A DNA stretch of 64,000 nucleotides from Alopecurus myosuroides. Taxonomy: Eukaryota; Streptophyta; Magnoliopsida; Poales; Poaceae. Shown one piece after another: positions 24,419 to 37,100 of this stretch; the first letter of the stretch is position 1, and each line of letters begins with the position of its first letter. Both the position numbers and the translations under genes were made by a program. The notes below the pieces were generated by a model. The model did no database searches. It was not told the origin of the DNA and was given only the letters and a program-made list of their open reading frames with translations. The stretch spans positions 239,850,528 through 239,914,527 of the forward strand of contig CM054062.1 of assembly GCA_028641055.1 (NCBI GenBank), written 5' to 3'.

Positions 24419-25795
24419 TGAAAGTGCAAACGCGCTTAAATCATCTTGTTTTGGTGTTTGTTAACAACACATGTAATCTAATAGGTGTTGATATATTTCA
24501 GGGGTTTACTTCAACATATTATCATGTGTGGTGCTGAGGTACAAAAAGGAGCTGCTGTCCATTCTCTGTTCTCTGGAGTTTTCTCCAGGCCGGAGTCTCC
24601 GGTCTACCAGACCGGAGTCTCCGGTGTGGATATTTGCTCAGGGATTTCGCTAAGGAAATTCTGGTGTCGCGTACTGTACCCACACCGGAGAGTGTCCGGA
24701 GACTGTCCGGAGTCTCCGGTGTGGGCTTTTCTTCAAGGAATTTTGCTAAGGACTTGGTGGTGTCGCGCACTGTACCCACACCGGAGACTTACCGGATACT
24801 TACCGGAGTCTCCGGTGTGAGTACTTTTCCCTTCGTTCGCAAGACCACAGACATGCTCTATGCATATTCGAAGCACCAAGACCGGAGTCTCCGGTCCACC
24901 AGACCGGAGTCTCCGGAGTGGATATTCCCTGAAGAATTGGGACACCGGAAACTGTCCGGAGTCTCCGGCCCAGACCGGAGTCTCCGGTCTTTACACCGGA
25001 GTCTCCGGTGTGATTTTCGCCAGGAATGCTCCAACGGCTCTTTGCATTTATGGGGGGTATAAATACCCCCTCCCCTTCACCTACCTCAAGTCAGCTCGAC
25101 CAGACTTAAAGACACCATTGTTGGAGCTCAACCACCTTGCTAGATCTCCCAATCCAACCACCCAAAAGCCTAGATCTTTGGTGGATTGAAGGAGAAGGCC
25201 CCGATCTACGTCTTCACCAACCGGATTTCATTTCCCCTCTCCTTTGCTTGAGGAATCTTGGCCTAGGGTTTCCTCATGTGGAGAACCTAGGCTTCTTGCT
25301 ACTCTTGGTGATTTGTGAGTGTTGGGAGCCCCCAATTAAGTTGTGGGTGTGTGCCCCAAACTTGTTTGTAAAGGATTCGATCCCCGCCTCAAAGGGGTTC
25401 TATAGTGGAAGGTGAACTAGGCCTTTGTGGCGGAGTTCATCGGAGAATAGGGTGAGGCCTTCGTGGCGTTGAGTAGGCCTTCGTGGCGAGCTCACACCCC
25501 TCCAACGAGACGTACTCCCTTAACAAGGAGGAACTCGGGAATACATCGTGTCTCCGTGTGCTTCCATCGGTTATCTCGTTCCTCCCTATTTACTTACTAG
25601 TACTTGTTACATTTATTGTTGTACTAGTTGCATTAAGTGTTGTTCTAGTTGCCTTAATTGCTTGCCTTGTCATATAGGTAAATTCACCCCTAGTTGCATA
25701 ATCTAGAGAATTTACCTTCTTGTCAAGCCTAAATCTTAAGAAAAATTAAAATTGGTCGTAGCACCTATTCACCCCCCTCTTGGAGTTACTAGCAT
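24419..25795 (+). repeat. Copia-type LTR with CCGGAGTCTCCGG array
   Basis: Starts TGAAAGTGCAAACGCGC after an LTR fragment and runs to CACCCCCCTCTTGG, where the usual ...CTTTCA end is missing. Blocks from 25200 to 25780 match the LTR pieces at 3348-3710 and 5910-6158. No primer-binding site or internal domain follows, so it is truncated at its right end. Confidence 0.72.
24590..25011. repeat. Nine-copy palindromic repeat array
   Basis: CCGGAGTCTCCGG, a palindrome with one central T, occurs nine times in about 420 bp, often as ACCGGAGTCTCCGGT. Degenerate versions lie between the perfect ones. The array sits in the left half of the LTR at 24419-25795. Confidence 0.9.
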
Positions 25796-27246
25796 TATGG
25801 TGTGAGGTTGTAATTTAGGTTACTAGCTGTGAGGTTGAAATTTAGGTTGAAATTGCCTATACTTTACTTTCACAAACGTAGCTGTGAGGTTGTAAATCTC
25901 ACCGGTTTTGCTAAACACAAAGAGGTTAAACGTATGGTGTGGAAAACAGTAGAAACAATATGAGAGCAATATGAAAACAGTAGGTGTTTTATCAGTATGA
26001 GGAAAATGGACCGGGGTCCATAGTTCACTAGTGGTGTCTCTCTGTGAAAGATAAATAACATGTGTGGTAAACAAATTACAGCTGGACAATTGACAGAAAT
26101 GAAGTCTACACCGTAGTGTATATGCAAGACATAAATATTACTATGTGATTCATGCGGGCATTACAGCAAAATACATAGACAGTCATCCAACTCCATCTAT
26201 GTCTAATAATCCACCTCTGAATATCATCCAAACAAACGTTGGGTATTAAGTTGCTAGCAACAGATTATCGCCGTAAGCAAAGTGTGTAATGTAAACAATG
26301 TAAACTAGGTAAACACCATTGTTTTTTCCCTAATGGAAACATCACATCCTCCATCCATCATGTTTCTGTCACTCGAGCACAGATGCAAAGGAGACATGAA
26401 CCCACTATCGAGCCTAAATACTCCCTCTTGGAGTTACTAGCATCTACTTGGCCAAAGCATCTACTAATAACGGAGAGCATGCAAGATCATAAATAACATA
26501 TGCATGAAGATAACATGATAGATTGATAATCAGAAGACATAGCATTCAACATTCATCAGATCCCAGCAAACAAACATGTAGCATTACATAAAGATGATCT
26601 TGATCTTGTTAGGCAGCTCACAAGATCTAAACATGAAGTACAAAGTGGAGAGAACAATCATCTAGCTATTTCTATGGACCCGTAGTCCAGGGATGAACTA
26701 CTCATGCATCACTTCGGAGGAGGGCATGGTGGTGTAGACCCCTCCGGTGATGAATTCCCCTCCGGTAAGGTGCCGGGGAGAGCTCCAGAACCCTCCCGAT
26801 CTCGGGATGACGATGACGACGGCCTAAGGTGTTTTTTGGGACGAAGTGGAATATATTTAGGGTTTACATCTCGGGGGGATTATAAAGGCGAAAGGGAAAA
26901 GCGGTGAAGGCCTCGGGGCCCCACACCACCCCCTGGCGCGGCCAAGGGGGAGGGCGCCGCTCTATGGTGTGGGCCCCCTGAGGCCCCCCTCCGGGTCTCT
27001 TCGGGACTCCGTGGAACCTTAGGGAATTCTAAGACTTCCGGCCTTAGAATTTTCCAATTCCGATGACATTTCCAAAACAACTTTTCTGAAACTAAAAAAC
27101 AACAGAAAACTGGCTCTATGGCATCTTGTCAATAGGTTAGTCCGTAAAATCGATAATAATGACATAAAGTGTATAGCGAACATGTGGGAAACAATAAGAA
27201 AACAACATGGAACATCATAAATTAAGGATACATTTATGACGTATCA
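25796..27246 (-). repeat. Gypsy LTR in minus orientation (3' LTR)
   Basis: In element sense it starts TGATACGTCATAAATGTATCC (complement ending at 27246), preceded by a polypurine tract AATCTTGGGGATGT on the minus strand. It resembles the LTR at 20231-21826, sharing the GGAGAGCATGCAAGATCA and GACAAGATGCC regions. The end near 25796 is truncated. Internal sequence of the element continues to the right from 27247. Confidence 0.78.
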
Positions 27247-30200
27247 ACATCCCCAAGATTAGTTCCTACTCGTCCTCGAGTAGGTAAACAATAAAAACAC
27301 ATAATTTATGAGGTGACATGCTACTAACATAAACTTGATCATCAATAATGTAAAAGCATAAGTAAGTTGATATCATAGGACTGGTGGTTGTCATCTAAAG
27401 TCCAGAGTCTAGATAGAGTGATGTACAGGTGGAGGATATAGTCCCCCCTCTTTCCCCACCCCTCGTGTTTTGAGAGTCCGCCGACAGCTTTCGCCGCCGC
27501 CCCGTTCTGTCTCTCTCTCCGGTAGCTCAGCTGCTCGGCGGGAGGATGGATTCGGTGGTGTGCTTGTGTATATACTAGTGTTTGCTTTGCAGGTTTCGGT
27601 GTTTTCAGTTTGGCGTCATGCCGTGTTGCTGCTTGCTCTGTGCGTTGACGGGCGGCGCCGGAGATGCTCCTTTCTTCTTCGCTGGCTGCGGTCCATGGAG
27701 GACGGTGGCGGTGATTGGAAGAGGTGGAGGTAGCAGCTTAATAAGCTCGTCTAAAGCAGATCTGCGAGACTCTTCTGCGGGTCAGTTCTTCAATTCGTTT
27801 CTTGCCGTGGAGGTGAGGACCAAGAGAGGATCTTGGCCTTGGTTGAGCGCTCGTGGCCTCTGCACCAGGGGTGTGGCGAAGCTTCGCCAGGGAGTTCTTC
27901 CACGACGACGAGGTTGTCGTTGTCGTCCCTCATGGTCGTCAGGCGACCGCTCCCGCCCCATGTGCTGGACTGGCTCCAGCGATGGTGGTCTTCTACCTCC
28001 AGGCTTCTATGCCAAAGTGGAGGCTCTTCAGCGACGTTGCAGTATTGCTCCCGCCTCGCCGTCCCAAGTGGTTCTGTCCCCGGCGACCTCGAGGTTGACT
28101 GTGCGTAGCTATGGATTCGATGCGGTGGAGAAGGAGCAGGACCTGATCGATTTTCTTATTTCTTTTCGAGGTCCTAGGTGCAAAGTTTCAAGGGCTAGTT
28201 TGTATTCCTTATTTTTCTGTTGGCCTGTCTGTAAGTTACTCCACCGATCAATGAAGCTCTAGGTCCTTCGGGACCGTCCCCTGTTCAAAAAAAGTTGATA
28301 TCATAGAACTTTAACACAAGTATGATAAATAGAACTTTAATAGTAAAGCATAGCAATCACCTTGCATCATGAGAAGTAACTCAAATAAAAGATCATGAAT
28401 AACAATGCAACGAAAGATATACGTTTGTTTCAAGTATAGAAAGAACATGTCAAAGTGATATTTTGCTAGTCCTTAAGAGTGGGGCAAAACATAAATGTCA
28501 GGACACCTTCAAAGTTCACGGGGAAGACTAGAACAAATAATTAGAGAACAAGCAATAACACATCATGAATCAATTAATAATGTTTCTGGGACAAATGCAC
28601 ATAAAACTCAGAATGGCAACTATGCTCTCTCAACTGTGCATAAAGTTAGAAGATGGAGACTCAATGTATAAGTAAAAGAAGGGCCCTTCGTAGAGGCAAG
28701 CATGGATCACTCATGTGCTAGAGCTTTTATTTTATTAAACTGAGGTATAAAAAGCTTGACACTCCTCCCAACCATCTTTCACAAACCATGGCTAACCGAA
28801 TCCTCGAGTGCCTGCCAACAATCACATACCGTGGAGGAGTGTCTATATTTTAAGAGAGGTGTATGCTTATGTCAACGAATGGTAAATAGAAAATACAGTA
28901 CGTCACAAGACAATTGGACTCACAAGAGAGGCTCCCATAGAAGGACGCATCTGGGTAGAAGGTCATCCCTCTTTCTCTTTTGTTTACACAATTATGCTTT
29001 GATTGATAAATCCGGGGAAAAATAGTGCAGAGAATTTGTGTTATTAATTTGGGGTTGGACACCCTGCTGCCAGCTCTTCTATCATTAGATAAGCGGATGA
29101 TGCCACTAGTCGAGGGTGTGAAAGTACAATCAACAAGTGAGATAAATATTCTCTATTTACGTCCTTGTGAGCTAAAACAGGAGCACAAAACGGGAGTAAT
29201 TTTGAAAGTTTTAAAGCTAACACATGAGCAATTTACTTTGGAGTGGCGGTTAATTACCACATGTAGGTAGGTATGATGGACACAATGGGAAAACTTTGGT
29301 TTTTGGGAGTTGGATGCACGAGTAGAGCTCATACTTAGTACAGGTGGAGGCTAGCAAAATACTGGGAGCGACAAATCAAGAGAGCAGAAGAGCCATAATC
29401 ATGCATAGCGACATAAACATCATTAATCAAAGCATAAGTGGTACCACAAGTTCAAAAATTAAATGATCATAGAGGCTATTCGTGACTGGTTCATAGTCAT
29501 AAACATGGTGTGAGCATGCACCAAGTCAACAAAATAAAACATTCAAAGAAGAACACCGAAAATTTATGCTTCAATATGACAAGAACAACTCATGATTCTT
29601 TCAATGGCACATTAAACACTCTCAGCTATTTGACGATAATCATGCTACTAAATAACCACAAGGATTTAAAATTAAAATAACATCTAGCATGATATGAAAA
29701 ATTCTAGCCATAGTCTATACAAACTTCTACTTGCACCGTAAAAAATTCTACCTCAAGAAGTAGTTTCTTTTCCCAACAAGCACCATACAAAACATGCTTT
29801 ACTAAAAACTCTCGAAATGCCACAGAAAGCAAACATGAGAGTACTCACATAACACTACTAAAACTAACAGCTCTTAATAAGAGATGCCATGAAAAAAAGA
29901 GCTAAACAAGAAACATTGCAGCAACTAGAAGAAAAACTAAGAATACTAGCATAGCAAGTATTCAAACGAAAAAGCGGAGCGTGTATCTCTCCCAAACAAG
30001 GAATGCCAGGGTCCAACTATATTATTTCAGCAAGGAAAACGAAAGAAAAGAAAAGAAAAACAAACAGACGCTCCGAGTAAACTTCATATGATGTGACCGA
30101 ATAAAAATATAGTTTCACTAGAAGTGACCTGATAGATTGTTGATGAAGAAGGGGATGCCCAAGGAATCCCCAAGCTTAGATGCTTGAGTATTCTAAAAAT

Positions 30201-30574
30201 ATGCTTGGATGAACCACGGGAGCATCCCCAAGCTTTGACCTTTGAAAACTTCCTTCACACCACACTCAAAGAGTAATTCGCATTAGAGGGTTAGTGCAAC
30301 AATAAAAAATACATGTGTTATTTATGACACAAGTTCTATTGATAATTTTAAACATTATCTACAACCACTAATGTTTCGTGAAGCAAAGAAATCCACTTGA
30401 CATCGCAAAAGAGCAAATGCAAGAAAAATGGCAGAATCTGTCGAAACTAGAACAGACTGTAAAGACGAATTTGTTCGAGGAACTTACGTTGCTCAGATTG
30501 AAAAACTTAAAGAACAAAAAGTTGCGGAATTAACCGAGGATAAGCACAAGAAATTTCAGTTCATTATGATTTTC
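27247..30574 (-). mobile_element. Non-coding internal region of minus-strand Athila-like element
   Basis: Apart from the retroposon at 27379-28291, this is AT-rich internal sequence with no long reading frame. From about 28670 to 29400 it closely matches 50930-51560 (for example AGTGGAATTC-free blocks such as GTAGAGCTCATACT and GTGGCGGTTAATTACCAC/GTGGCGGTGAAATACCAC). It is therefore the 3' untranslated part of a gypsy family present twice here. It is interrupted at 30575 by the complete Tat-type element and resumes at 45698. Confidence 0.65.
27379..28291 (+). mobile_element. Non-LTR retroposon, ~0.9 kb, poly(A) tail, 15-bp target duplication
   Basis: A GC-rich insert in AT-rich retrotransposon DNA. 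It is flanked by aagttgatatcatag at 27364-27378 and 28292-28306 and ends in CCCCTGTTCAAAAAAA, the hallmarks of LINE-mediated insertion. The longest open frame (27582-28262) has a high-Arg/Ser/Leu composition and no motif I recognise, so I do not call it a gene. It may be a non-autonomous LINE derivative or a processed copy of a host transcript. No reverse-transcriptase motif is present. Confidence 0.82.
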
Positions 30575-31449
30575 TGTCGGGGGGCTACCCCCGAGTAGGG
30601 GTAAGGCAGGTGGTAAAATGAAGGTCAGGGTGCTAATTACCGGGTAGGCGGCTACTCGGGTACCCTCTACCCGGTAGTTTCTATTCGGTCAGAAGTATTG
30701 AAGGCCAAAAGAAGATAAGGAGAAATATTATAATCGTCCGGGTAGCGGTCAGGTGGTCCGAGTAGATGGGCTGCAATCCTACTCGGGCAAGAAGTCAATG
30801 GAGCCGTTCTGATAAGATCACGGAGATCCCGCAGCCGTACAGGCGTGCGGTTCAACTTACGGAGCGCATGATTATCCGCGCAACGGCGTGGCTACAGTGA
30901 GGTAGGCGCCTGTCATGTCCTGTCACTGACAGAGGGGACAGGACATGTCGAGGGGCCTACTCCTTGTGACTAACAGGGTGGACAGGCCCTGTCAGTTAGA
31001 CGACGCGGCGACTTCCCGCACCCGCGTCAGTGAGAAACCGGAGGCGTGCTCTGCGCCACTGTGGAGATGTCACATCATCATACCTTTTATTCTTTTTACT
31101 CGGCTGGGCACCGGTATATAAGGTGCCATGCCCCCTCCTGCGCGAGGGACGTTACGCGAGAGAGCATTTATTGCACGAGGAAGTGTTAGCAGTAGAGAGA
31201 GCAGAGAGTGGCTACTCGGCTCAGAGGCAACTTTGTAGTATGGCTACTCGGATATCATACATTCAGAGAGATAGGCAGGAGTAGTGGTGTTACCTCCACA
31301 CGAGGGCCCCGAACCTGGGCAGTTCTTGGTGTTTGCAGTGTTACCTGAGCGCGTCTACTCGACGTGCGATCCCTCCCCGGATACCTACAGCGTCCATCGG
31401 CCCCAAACTTAAGCCATCCCATGGCATATGTCTTTATCCATCCACGACA
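30575..31449 (+). repeat. 5' LTR of the Tat element
   Basis: TGTCGGGGGGCTACCC...CACGACA. A TATA box TATATAAG at 31115-31122 lies inside the inverted repeat GGCACC/GGTGCC. A U3 hairpin (arms 30914-30924 and 30937-30947) lies about 170 bp upstream. The primer-binding site follows two bases after the LTR end. Confidence 0.95.
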
Positions 31450-31796
31450 GTTGGCGCCCACCGTGGGGCCAGCAGCGGCGCTGGCTGGGGTTCATATTCG
31501 GACGGGACCGATTTCTGCTTCGGGAGAGCGCGTGGTCTGTGGCCTTGTCCACAGATTCGGCTCTTTCGATTTCGTCACCAATAACGCCGGCGATTTTGGC
31601 GGCAGGCTCGTGCCAGCAGGCGGCTCGGTGCTTTCCTTCGGTGCGCATCTGGTCTACGTCGCCACCACCGTCATCCGCGAGTTCCCGGAGGAGGTGCTCG
31701 TCGCAGAAGATCCTTCTGTTGTACTCGCTGCCCGCGGGAAGCCTTCTGGCTACTCTGCGGACATCGTGGAGGTGATGATGACAGACCCGGCTATCG

Positions 31797-34137
31797 ATGT
31801 CGGGAAAGGCGCGGCTGCTACGGCCCGAAGTCATCGAGGAACCGGCTGGCGCAAGGGTCCAGAAGCCCTACGACATGCCCGGGAACATTCCGGGTTACGT
31901 GGCTCCTTCCACGTCCGCGGCTATACCAGTTGCTCGCGGTGGCGCCACCGAGCAACTGGGCATGCCGCCTCCCACCGACCTTGAGCTCATGACGTTGAGG
32001 GCACAACTCGAGCAGCAGCGTCAAGCGCTACGCGCGGAGGCCCAGGAGCTAGAGAAGGTTAGGCTTGAGCTTAACCTAGATCAAAACGAGTACAACAGAG
32101 CACATGGCTTTACTCCAATTTCTAGGCTGCCTAGCAAGATAGGCGTTATCCGTCGCAACTTAGGCGCTGAGCTAGCTAGAGATGGCAGGGCTGCTAGCCA
32201 AACTACTAGTTTGAACACTGCTACTAGGCCCAAATATAGCTTCCCCGCCAAAACTCTTAGGGCTGCAGAGGCAGTTGCTGCTGAGTTGCCGCATCTCACT
32301 GGTGACGCGCGTGCTAGTCTGCAGGATAGGTTGAATGAGCTAGTGCTAGAAGCTGGCAGGCAGAACGAGGAGTTCCGGAAAGCCAATCTGGGAGCTGGCG
32401 CTTCTCAGGTTGTCCACTCGCATGCGGTCAGATCTATGGATCAGGCCTCATCGCTGCTTCCTGGCAATGAGAGGGACCAGAGTGTGAACTCTGGAAAGAA
32501 CAAACAAATGCAGGTGTACAACCCGGCTGCCGTCGGAAAACAGCATGCTGTGGCGCGACAGCCCGGTCAGAAACACAACTCTACAGGAGCAGGCTATCAA
32601 GCCACTAAAGCTCACAACAAGGGGCAAGGAGGAAACCGCGCGGGAACATCGCGACATCATGCTGCCAACCCGGTCCAGCAGAGAGTGCGGCAGCCAGTTG
32701 CTGTGCAGCCGCAGGCAGTGGTGGCAGTGGCCAACCCGGTTGTTCAACCCGGACCCGTGCCGCAGGACCGCTACGACGATGGGTAATCGTCAATGGAGAT
32801 GGCCGGGTACGCTGACCCAAGAGACATCACTGATCGTTTGGGTGACCGCATGCTGGAACCCAGCGACGCAAGATATAGGTTGGACCGGATTAATCCGTCA
32901 GCACAGATGGAGACGAGGGGGCCACCCGGCCCAGCTTGCTCTGGTAACCGCATCATGGGGGAGCCTTTTGTGAACAAGTTCCAGTTGGCTAGAGGTACCA
33001 AGTGCTATGATGGCAGCACCAAGCCGGAAGACTGGCTAAGCGACTATGTCACCGCTGTGCACATTGCAGGCGGCAATCGGAGATGGCCGTGAGATACGTT
33101 CCCCAGATGCTGGAGGGCCCTGCCCGGATATGGTTGAACAACTTGCCCAAGGACAGTATTAACTGCTGGTTGGACGTCTCGGAAGCCTTCATCAGCAACT
33201 TCACCAGCACATACAAGAGGCCGAATAGGCCGCAGCAGCTTTCAGCTTGCAAGCAGCGAGAAGAGGAGACTGACCGAGAGTACCTTACTCGGTGGAGCAC
33301 ACTGAGGAACACCTGCGAGGGTGTGAACGAGTCACAGCCAATCGCCTGGTTTGCTCAAGGCTGCAGGCATGGCAGCATGTTGTGGCAAAAGCTGTAGAGA
33401 GAGATGTCGAGTACGCTTGCCGAGACGATCAAGATCGCTGATATGTATGCACTCGGTGACCCTACAGGCATGGCAGCATGCATTCGAGCCGAGAAGGAAG
33501 CACCATGATGGCGGCAGACGCCAAGACTTCAGAAACAAGCGCAGAGGTGACCGACCTGATACTCGGTATGATCCGAAGAAGTGAACGCTGTGAACCAAGA
33601 CCCTGCGGTTGCTGGGAGTAGCCAAAGGCAGAAAACTGCTGGAGCCCAATACGGGCAGAACCAGAATCAGGGCCAAGGCATCAAGAAGCAATACAATGCT
33701 CCCCAGCAGGGTAGCGGCAACCCGGACAACGGAGATGCTCAGAGATTTATCTTTGAGAACATGAAGGATGGGCCATGCAGCTTCCACACTCGGCATCCAA
33801 GTAGGCCAGCCAACCACATTACCCGGCAAGGCAGCTGGTGGGACCGCATCAAGAGTGAAGGTTTTGGTCAGCTGCCCCCTCCTCCTCCTCTGCCGCCTGC
33901 GAATGCCAATGTGCATCCTATTCGGGCAGCTGCTCCCAGGCCGGCAGTGAATCCGAGAAGGGAGAACGTGAACCAAGTGGCTCAGGGAGCCCACCGCAAC
34001 TACAACTACGACAACCGCAATGACCGCAACCGCAACTACAACACAACAACAGGAACAACAACAACAACAACAACAACAACAACGGCAACGACGATGGTGG
34101 AGACCGCAACCAGTACCGGGAGCATCATGACAGCTAC
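31797..34137 (+). pseudogene. gag of the Tat element (broken)
   Basis: The N-terminal frame 31797-32783 (MSGKARLLRP) has a coiled-coil stretch (QLEQQRQALRAEAQELEKVR), a Gln/Pro-rich tail and a TAA at 32784. The same frame continues at 32793 with the matrix-capsid junction (GEPFVNKFQLARGTKCYDG). A 1-bp frameshift near 33080 leads into the capsid core (RYVPQMLEGPARIWLNNL, CKQREEETDREYLTRW), which ends at TAG 33395. After another shift comes a Lys/Arg- and Asn-rich region (33581 on) with a CSFHTRHPS element. An (ACA)n tract at about 34037-34085 causes a further frame change. Gag packages the RNA into cytoplasmic particles in this family; this copy cannot make it intact. Confidence 0.85.
34037..34085. 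repeat. (ACA)n microsatellite in gag
   Basis: A run of about fifteen ACA/AAC triplets within the Asn-rich end of gag. The reading frame changes across it, so slippage here is a likely cause of one gag-pol frame break. Confidence 0.8.
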
Positions 34138-37100
34138 ATGGTGTTCACCACCGAGCCAGACGACAAGAAGTCGTTGCACATGCGCGCGATGGAGGTGAAT
34201 GCAGTGATCCCAGCTGTGCCTCACTATCTGCTCTGGTGCGAGCAAGAGATTACTTGGTCCAGAGCTGATCATCCCAAGGTGATGCCCAATCCGGGTACAT
34301 ATGCGCTGGTGGTGGATCCCACATTCCTGGGGACGACGAAGAATGTCAGGTTCAGCAAAGTGCTGATTGATAACGGCAGCAGCATCAACATCATGTACCG
34401 AGATACCCTGTAGAAGCTCGGTCTTGCCGAGAACATGCTGCTACCCAGCAGGACTACTTTCCACGGCATTGTGCCGGGAGTGTCTTGCGCTCCAATCGGC
34501 CGCATCTGGGTAGATGTCCTATTCGGCACCAGGGAGAACTGCCGCACAGAGTGCCTGAAGTTCGAAGTGGTTGATCTTCAGAGCCCCTGCCACGCTCTAC
34601 TCGGTAGGCCTGCGCTCACCAAATTCATGGCCTCAACCCACGCAGCCTATCTGAAGATGAAGCTACCTGGTCCCAATGGAGCCATCACCATCTCGGGTGA
34701 TTACAAGCGCTCCTTGGAGTGTGCGTCTGCTGGTTCTCTGCTGGCAGAGTCCATGGTCATTGCTGCTGAGAAGAAGAAGATACATGAGGTGCTTGCTATG
34801 GCTCAAGCAGCACAAGTCGGTATGCCTGGCATGTCGGGTACTCAGTATGGAGCAGCTTTCCAGGCCTCCCAAGAAACCAAGAAGGTGCAGGTGGACCCTG
34901 AGTTCCCAGACCGTCTTGCCATCATTGGCGCCGGGTTGGGCGAGAAATAGGAAAGCGAGCTCATCCACTTCCTCCGTGAGAATCGGGATGTCTTCGCATG
35001 GTCTAATGAGGACTTGCCGGGTGTCCCGAGGGAGTTGGTTGAGCACTCACTACATGTGCGTCCTGACGCCAAGCCAGTTAAGCAGGCTATGCGCCGCTTT
35101 GGTGATGAGAGGAGGAAAGCTATCGGTGATTAGATCACCAAGTTGCTGATAAGCGGATTCATCATGGAGGTGCTGCATCCGGATTGGCTGAACAACCCGG
35201 TCATGGTTGAGAAGAAGAAGGAACACCCCAAGGCCGAGACTGCATGGCGCATGTGCATGGACTACACCGACCTGAACAAGGCCTGCCCCAAGGACCCATT
35301 CCCGCTACCCCGCATAGATCACGTGATCGATTCCACTGCCGGGTGTGAACTTTTGTCTTTCATTGATGCCTACTCTGGTTTTCACCAGATACCTCTTAAT
35401 CCGGCTGATCAAATAAAGACTGCTTTCATTACCCCGTACGGGGCTTATTGCTATCGTGTCATGTGCTTTGGGTTGCGGAATGCCGAGGCTACCTATCAGA
35501 GATGCATGAAGAAATGCTTGCATGATCAAATTGGCAAAAATGTGCAGGTGTACGTAGATGACATTGTCATCAAAACGAAAGAAACATATACTCTGCTTAG
35601 TGATATTGAGGAAACTTTTGCTAACCTGCGCAAGTACAGGATGAAACTGAATCCGACTAAATGCACCTTTGGCGTCTCGGCTGGCAAGTTACTCGGCTTC
35701 TTGGTATCCAGTCGGGGCATTGAAGCCAATCCTTCAAAGATAAAAGCTATAGAGAGCATGTATTTGCCGAGATCACTGAAGGATGTGCAAAAGTTTACCG
35801 GGTGCTTGGCTTCTCTGAGCCGCTTCCTGGGAAGAATGGGTGAGAAGGCCTTGCCTCTGTACCAGCTCATGAAGAAGAGTGATAAGTTTGTCTGGACATC
35901 GCAAACCGATGTGGCCTTCAGAGAACTCAAGACCATGTTGGGTAGCGCTCCCATCCTGCCTAGCCCGCTACCCAAAGAGCCAATGTTGCTGTACATTGCA
36001 GCAACCAACCGGGTAGTCAGCATGGTGATAGTGGTGGAAAGAGAAGAGGAAGGCAAGAAGGTGCAGCAGCCAGTGTATTGTCTCAGTGAGGTGTTATCCA
36101 GCTCCAAGCAAAACTACCGGCATTACCAGAAGATGACATACGGCGTGTACCTGGGTGCCAAAAAGCTCAAGCATTACTTTCAAGAGCATCCCATCACGGT
36201 GGTGAGTACTACTCCCATCTCGGAGATCATGGGAAACAAGGAAGTAAGCGGTCGGGTAGCCAAGTGGGCGATCGAGCTAGCCGCGTACACTCCTCTGCAC
36301 GCGAGAAGAGAAGCAATCAAGTCACAAACTCTGGCAGATTTCTAGGTGGATTGGGCCAAGATGCAATATGATCCTCCCTTGCCGGAAACCAACTACTGGA
36401 AGATGCATTTTGATGGCTCCAAAGTGAAGGAAGGGCTTGGTGCTGGCGTAGTGCTTACGTCACCCAAGCGAGATCAACTCAAATACGTGATGCAGATTCA
36501 TTTCAAAGCATCTAAGAGTGTGGCCGAGTATGAGGCATTAGTACATGGCCTGAGGGTAGCCAAGGAGATTGGGGTGCAGCGTATCGTCTGTTATGGTGAC
36601 TCGGATTTGGTGATTCAGCAAGTATCCGACACCTGGGATGCTTTGGATGCCAACATGGCATCCTACCGGTTTCTGGTGCAAACCATGACTGGATTCTTTG
36701 AAGGGTGTGAATTTCATCATGTACACCGAGCTGAGAATGATGCGGATGATGAGCTGTCCAGGTTGAGGTCTTCTCGGCAGTTTATCCCGGCTGGGATTGC
36801 CTTGGAGCATCTGAGAAAGCCATCCATCAAGCCATCCCCCAACTCGGAGTCTATCTTTGTTCCATCTCTGCCAGGAGAGGAAGTTGTGCCCATGGAGATT
36901 GATTGGGAGGCTGCAAAAGAGAACCCGGGGACTGGCACCTGCAACCTGGGGACTTCTCAATTCAACTCGGGGACTGTCGCATTCATTGAGGGGATCATTT
37001 CTCAGTACACGAGGACTCGGGGACTCGCCCCCAACTCAGAAGAGGTCTTGGTAGCTGATCCAATGGAAGTGGACGAACCTATGTTTCCCACCCGGGAGAC

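Noticed and set aside
24590..25011. Regularly spaced palindromes, considered as a CRISPR-like array
   Set aside because: Spacer lengths are irregular, some spacers are degenerate repeats, and the array lies in a plant LTR.
27582..28262. 226-codon open frame in the GC-rich retroposon
   Set aside because: No recognisable domain and several overlapping frames of similar length, as expected in GC-rich DNA.
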